Source: Flagellimonas olearia
GTDB lineage: Bacteria; Bacteroidota; Bacteroidia; Flavobacteriales; Flavobacteriaceae
DNA length: 64,000 nucleotides
NCBI RefSeq assembly: GCF_009184425.1
Contig: NZ_WELG01000001.1
Span: forward strand, 310,001 to 374,000
Reading direction: 5' to 3'
This document shows, one piece after another, positions 62,653-64,000 of the stretch. The translations under genes were made by a program, and so were the position numbers. How positions within the stretch are numbered: the stretch's first letter is position 1; each line of letters opens with the position of its first letter. The notes under the pieces are model-generated. The model worked only from the letters and a program-made list of their open reading frames with translations, ran no database searches and had not been told where the DNA came from.

Positions 62653-62665
62653 ATCTTTAAAAGAT
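62653..62665. promoter_or_regulatory. ATCTTT-A-AAAGAT palindrome in the tdh/lrp-like intergenic region
   Basis: Near-perfect palindrome 27 bases before the Lrp-like start, overlapping a TATCTTTA promoter-like element. A candidate autoregulatory site for the Lrp/AsnC protein. Confidence 0.35.
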
Positions 62666-62692
62666 GTTGTATACAAGTAATTTTATCTTCCT

Positions 62693-63154
62693 ATGGAAAG
62701 ACTGGATGAGATTGACCTTAAGATCCTGAGAATCCTGCAAAGAGATTCAAATATGTCCACAAAGAAAATGGCAAGCCTACTGAACTTGACACCTTCCCCT
62801 ATTTACGAACGGATCAGGAAACTTGAAAAGGATGGCTATATCAAAAATTATGTGGCGCTTTTGAACAAGAAAAGGATAAACAGATCTGTTACAGCTATTT
62901 GTATGGTATCCCTGAGATATCATAATGAAGGGTTCATCGATAAGTTCGACAGCCAGATCAAGAAACTCAACGAGGTCCAGGAATGTTTCCATATGGCCGG
63001 TAAGGTGGACTTCTTCCTAAAAATCAATGTTTCGGGTCTGGATGAATACCATGAGTTTGTCCGGACTAAATTGTCCAGAATAGATAATATTGGCGTCTTG
63101 GAAAGCTATTTTGTCCTTAAGGAAATCATGGATACCACGGAGTTCCACTTCTGA
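62693..63154 (+). CDS. Lrp/AsnC-family transcriptional regulator
   Basis: A 153-residue regulator with N-terminal HTH ('LDEIDLKILRILQRDSNMST', 'LTPSPIYERIRKLEKDGYI') and C-terminal RAM/AsnC effector domain ('ICMVSLRYHNEGFIDKFDSQ', 'ECFHMAGKVDFFLKINV'). The family senses amino acids and forms octamers around DNA. Divergent from the threonine dehydrogenase gene, which is probably a target. Confidence 0.94.
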   Translation: MERLDEIDLKILRILQRDSNMSTKKMASLLNLTPSPIYERIRKLEKDGYIKNYVALLNKKRINRSVTAICMVSLRYHNEGFIDKFDSQIKKLNEVQECFHMAGKVDFFLKINVSGLDEYHEFVRTKLSRIDNIGVLESYFVLKEIMDTTEFHF

Positions 63155-63459
63155 ACCAAGGTTAAATGACATTCAGGTACCATGAATGTGGAAAATGGCT
63201 TTATATTTAATCAGCTACATGATTCAAGGTTTAGACGGATGTAATGATGGAGCCACTTTCTTCCGAGTAAGGGATAGGGTGAACTATTAATGGGACAACT
63301 AACTTTGGTTGTATAGGTCTACAATGGTTTTATGGTAGGATAATTGCCAATGACCACCATTGGCCTTTTTCTTTGATTAGGGTAATTAAGGAGTTGAAAA
63401 TCAATGTTTCGATTTCCAGGAAAACTTGGGAATAGACTATGTTTTCCAGTATATTGAAC
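63155..63459. other. Gene-free stretch after the Lrp-like gene
   Basis: I see no gene, RNA or strong hairpin in this stretch of about 300 bases; it is likely the eroded flank of the neighbouring RidA relic. Confidence 0.5.
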
Positions 63460-63875
63460 TGCTTTATCTCTATTTTTCGGGGAACGCCACCAAAAGTGCC
63501 TTCCCGAACCAACGATGTATACTCCGCTTTGTAAAAATTGAAAAAGGGCCTTTTTGTCCTGAAAACCTAGCTACGCTTCCATAGTTTTCATGAAGGGTAT
63601 GCTCCAATAGTTCAAGGTCGCTTTCATCGCCGGCCTTTGACAGTATACAACGTACCCTGACAACATCTTCCAAGGTCACATGGTTTTGATAATGCCTCAA
63701 TGATATTATTCAAACATTGTTCGGTCTGATCCAGCAGATAATCACTAATGGTCATGGTTGAATAATCATAGCCGGTGGTACCGGAAACGAAAACTAGGTT
63801 TTTGACCTTTACCGCCCTGGAATACCCTATTTTTTCCTCAAATTCCTAACCCGAAGAGATCCATTGTTTTTTCAT
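63460..63875 (-). pseudogene. RidA-family gene, broken by a stop and frameshifts
   Basis: Three frames on the minus strand together spell a RidA protein. From an ATG at 63875 the frame reads 'MKKQWISSG', meets an in-frame TAG, then continues 'EFEEKIGYSRAVKVKNLVFV' and 'SGTTGYDYSTMTISDYLLDQ' and 'TEQCLNNIIEALSK'. Near 63684 the frame shifts to 'NHVTLEDVVRVRCILSKAGD', and a further shift is needed before 'AEYTSLVREGTFGGVPRKIE'. At least three lesions exclude a simple sequencing slip. An intact RidA of a different subgroup, exported, lies in the oxidative operon. Confidence 0.8.
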
Positions 63876-64000
63876 TTTGATGTATGCTTTTAATGTTATA
63901 GTGTTCATTGGTGATTCATGCCATATATCGATTGGATAACGGCTGGTTTGCAATGATTACTTTCTTTCTGGTTTTCTTGGATCTTTGGGCTAGGATATTG
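63876..64000. other. Right edge, unassigned
   Basis: On the minus strand an open frame enters from the edge and stops near 63906; about 30 residues without recognisable family character. It may be the end of a gene outside the window or noise. Confidence 0.25.

Noticed and set aside
1-64000. CRISPR arrays, insertion sequences, prophage, rRNA
   Set aside because: No regularly spaced repeats, transposase-like or phage-like proteins, or rRNA signatures were seen on either strand.

Overview
The window comes from the chromosome of a marine-type member of the Bacteroidota, most likely a Flavobacteriaceae (Muricauda/Zobellia-like). The evidence is four SusC/SusD outer-membrane pairs, two sigma(ECF)/FecR circuits, FG-GAP/ASPIC lipoproteins, GH92 mannosidases, Bacteroidota lipoprotein signals, and a promoter of the TAnnTTTG type in front of the only tRNA gene. 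Nearly all genes belong to carbohydrate scavenging. I saw no phage, insertion sequence, integrase or CRISPR array.

Layout. (1) Bases 1-16451: a mannose-glycan utilisation locus (partial SusC, SusD, GH92, FG-GAP/ASPIC lipoprotein, a ROK kinase fused to phosphomannose isomerase, an MFS sugar porter, a sialate O-acetylesterase-like esterase, a DUF4185/DUF5005-like propeller protein) closed by a convergent GntR/UTRA regulator. (2) 16670-19563: housekeeping-like genes (ATP-cone/PD-(D/E)xK protein, beta-CASP metallo-beta-lactamase RNase, upp). (3) 20212-36441: two ECF-FecR-SusC-SusD blocks, the first followed by an exported SelA-like PLP enzyme, the two separated by a CBM9-like lipoprotein. (4) 36803-49907: a twelve-gene operon, ended by a strong terminator. 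(5) 50093-51183: an exported TIM-barrel isomerase-like protein and tRNA-Arg(TCT). (6) 52025-61299: a third locus with SusC, SusD, GH92 and a periplasmic-TPR/AraC regulator. (7) 61566 to the end: threonine dehydrogenase, an Lrp/AsnC regulator and a decayed RidA gene.

The most interesting part is region 4, read together with region 3. The gene order runs from outside the cell inward: NagX-like membrane acetyltransferase, exported GH20-like hexosaminidase, lipoprotein sugar dehydrogenase carrying its own cytochrome c, lipoprotein SMP-30 lactonase, exported amidohydrolase/deacetylase, Tat-exported SelA-like ammonia-lyase, Tat-like exported RidA, exported RraA-like protein, small NTF2-like lipoprotein, BASS-family membrane transporter, then cytoplasmic 2-keto-3-deoxygluconate (KDG) kinase and KDPG aldolase. 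I infer a periplasmic oxidative route for N-acetylhexosamines: release, oxidation to the lactone, opening to the N-acetyl-aldonate, deacetylation, deamination to KDG, import, and cleavage to pyruvate and glyceraldehyde-3-phosphate. A shared motif, AGGGT-N8-TTTS-N4-GTAYYTA, lies just upstream of both fecR genes and of this operon, which suggests that one ECF regulon joins regions 3 and 4. All functional assignments come from reading the protein sequences; no searches were run.
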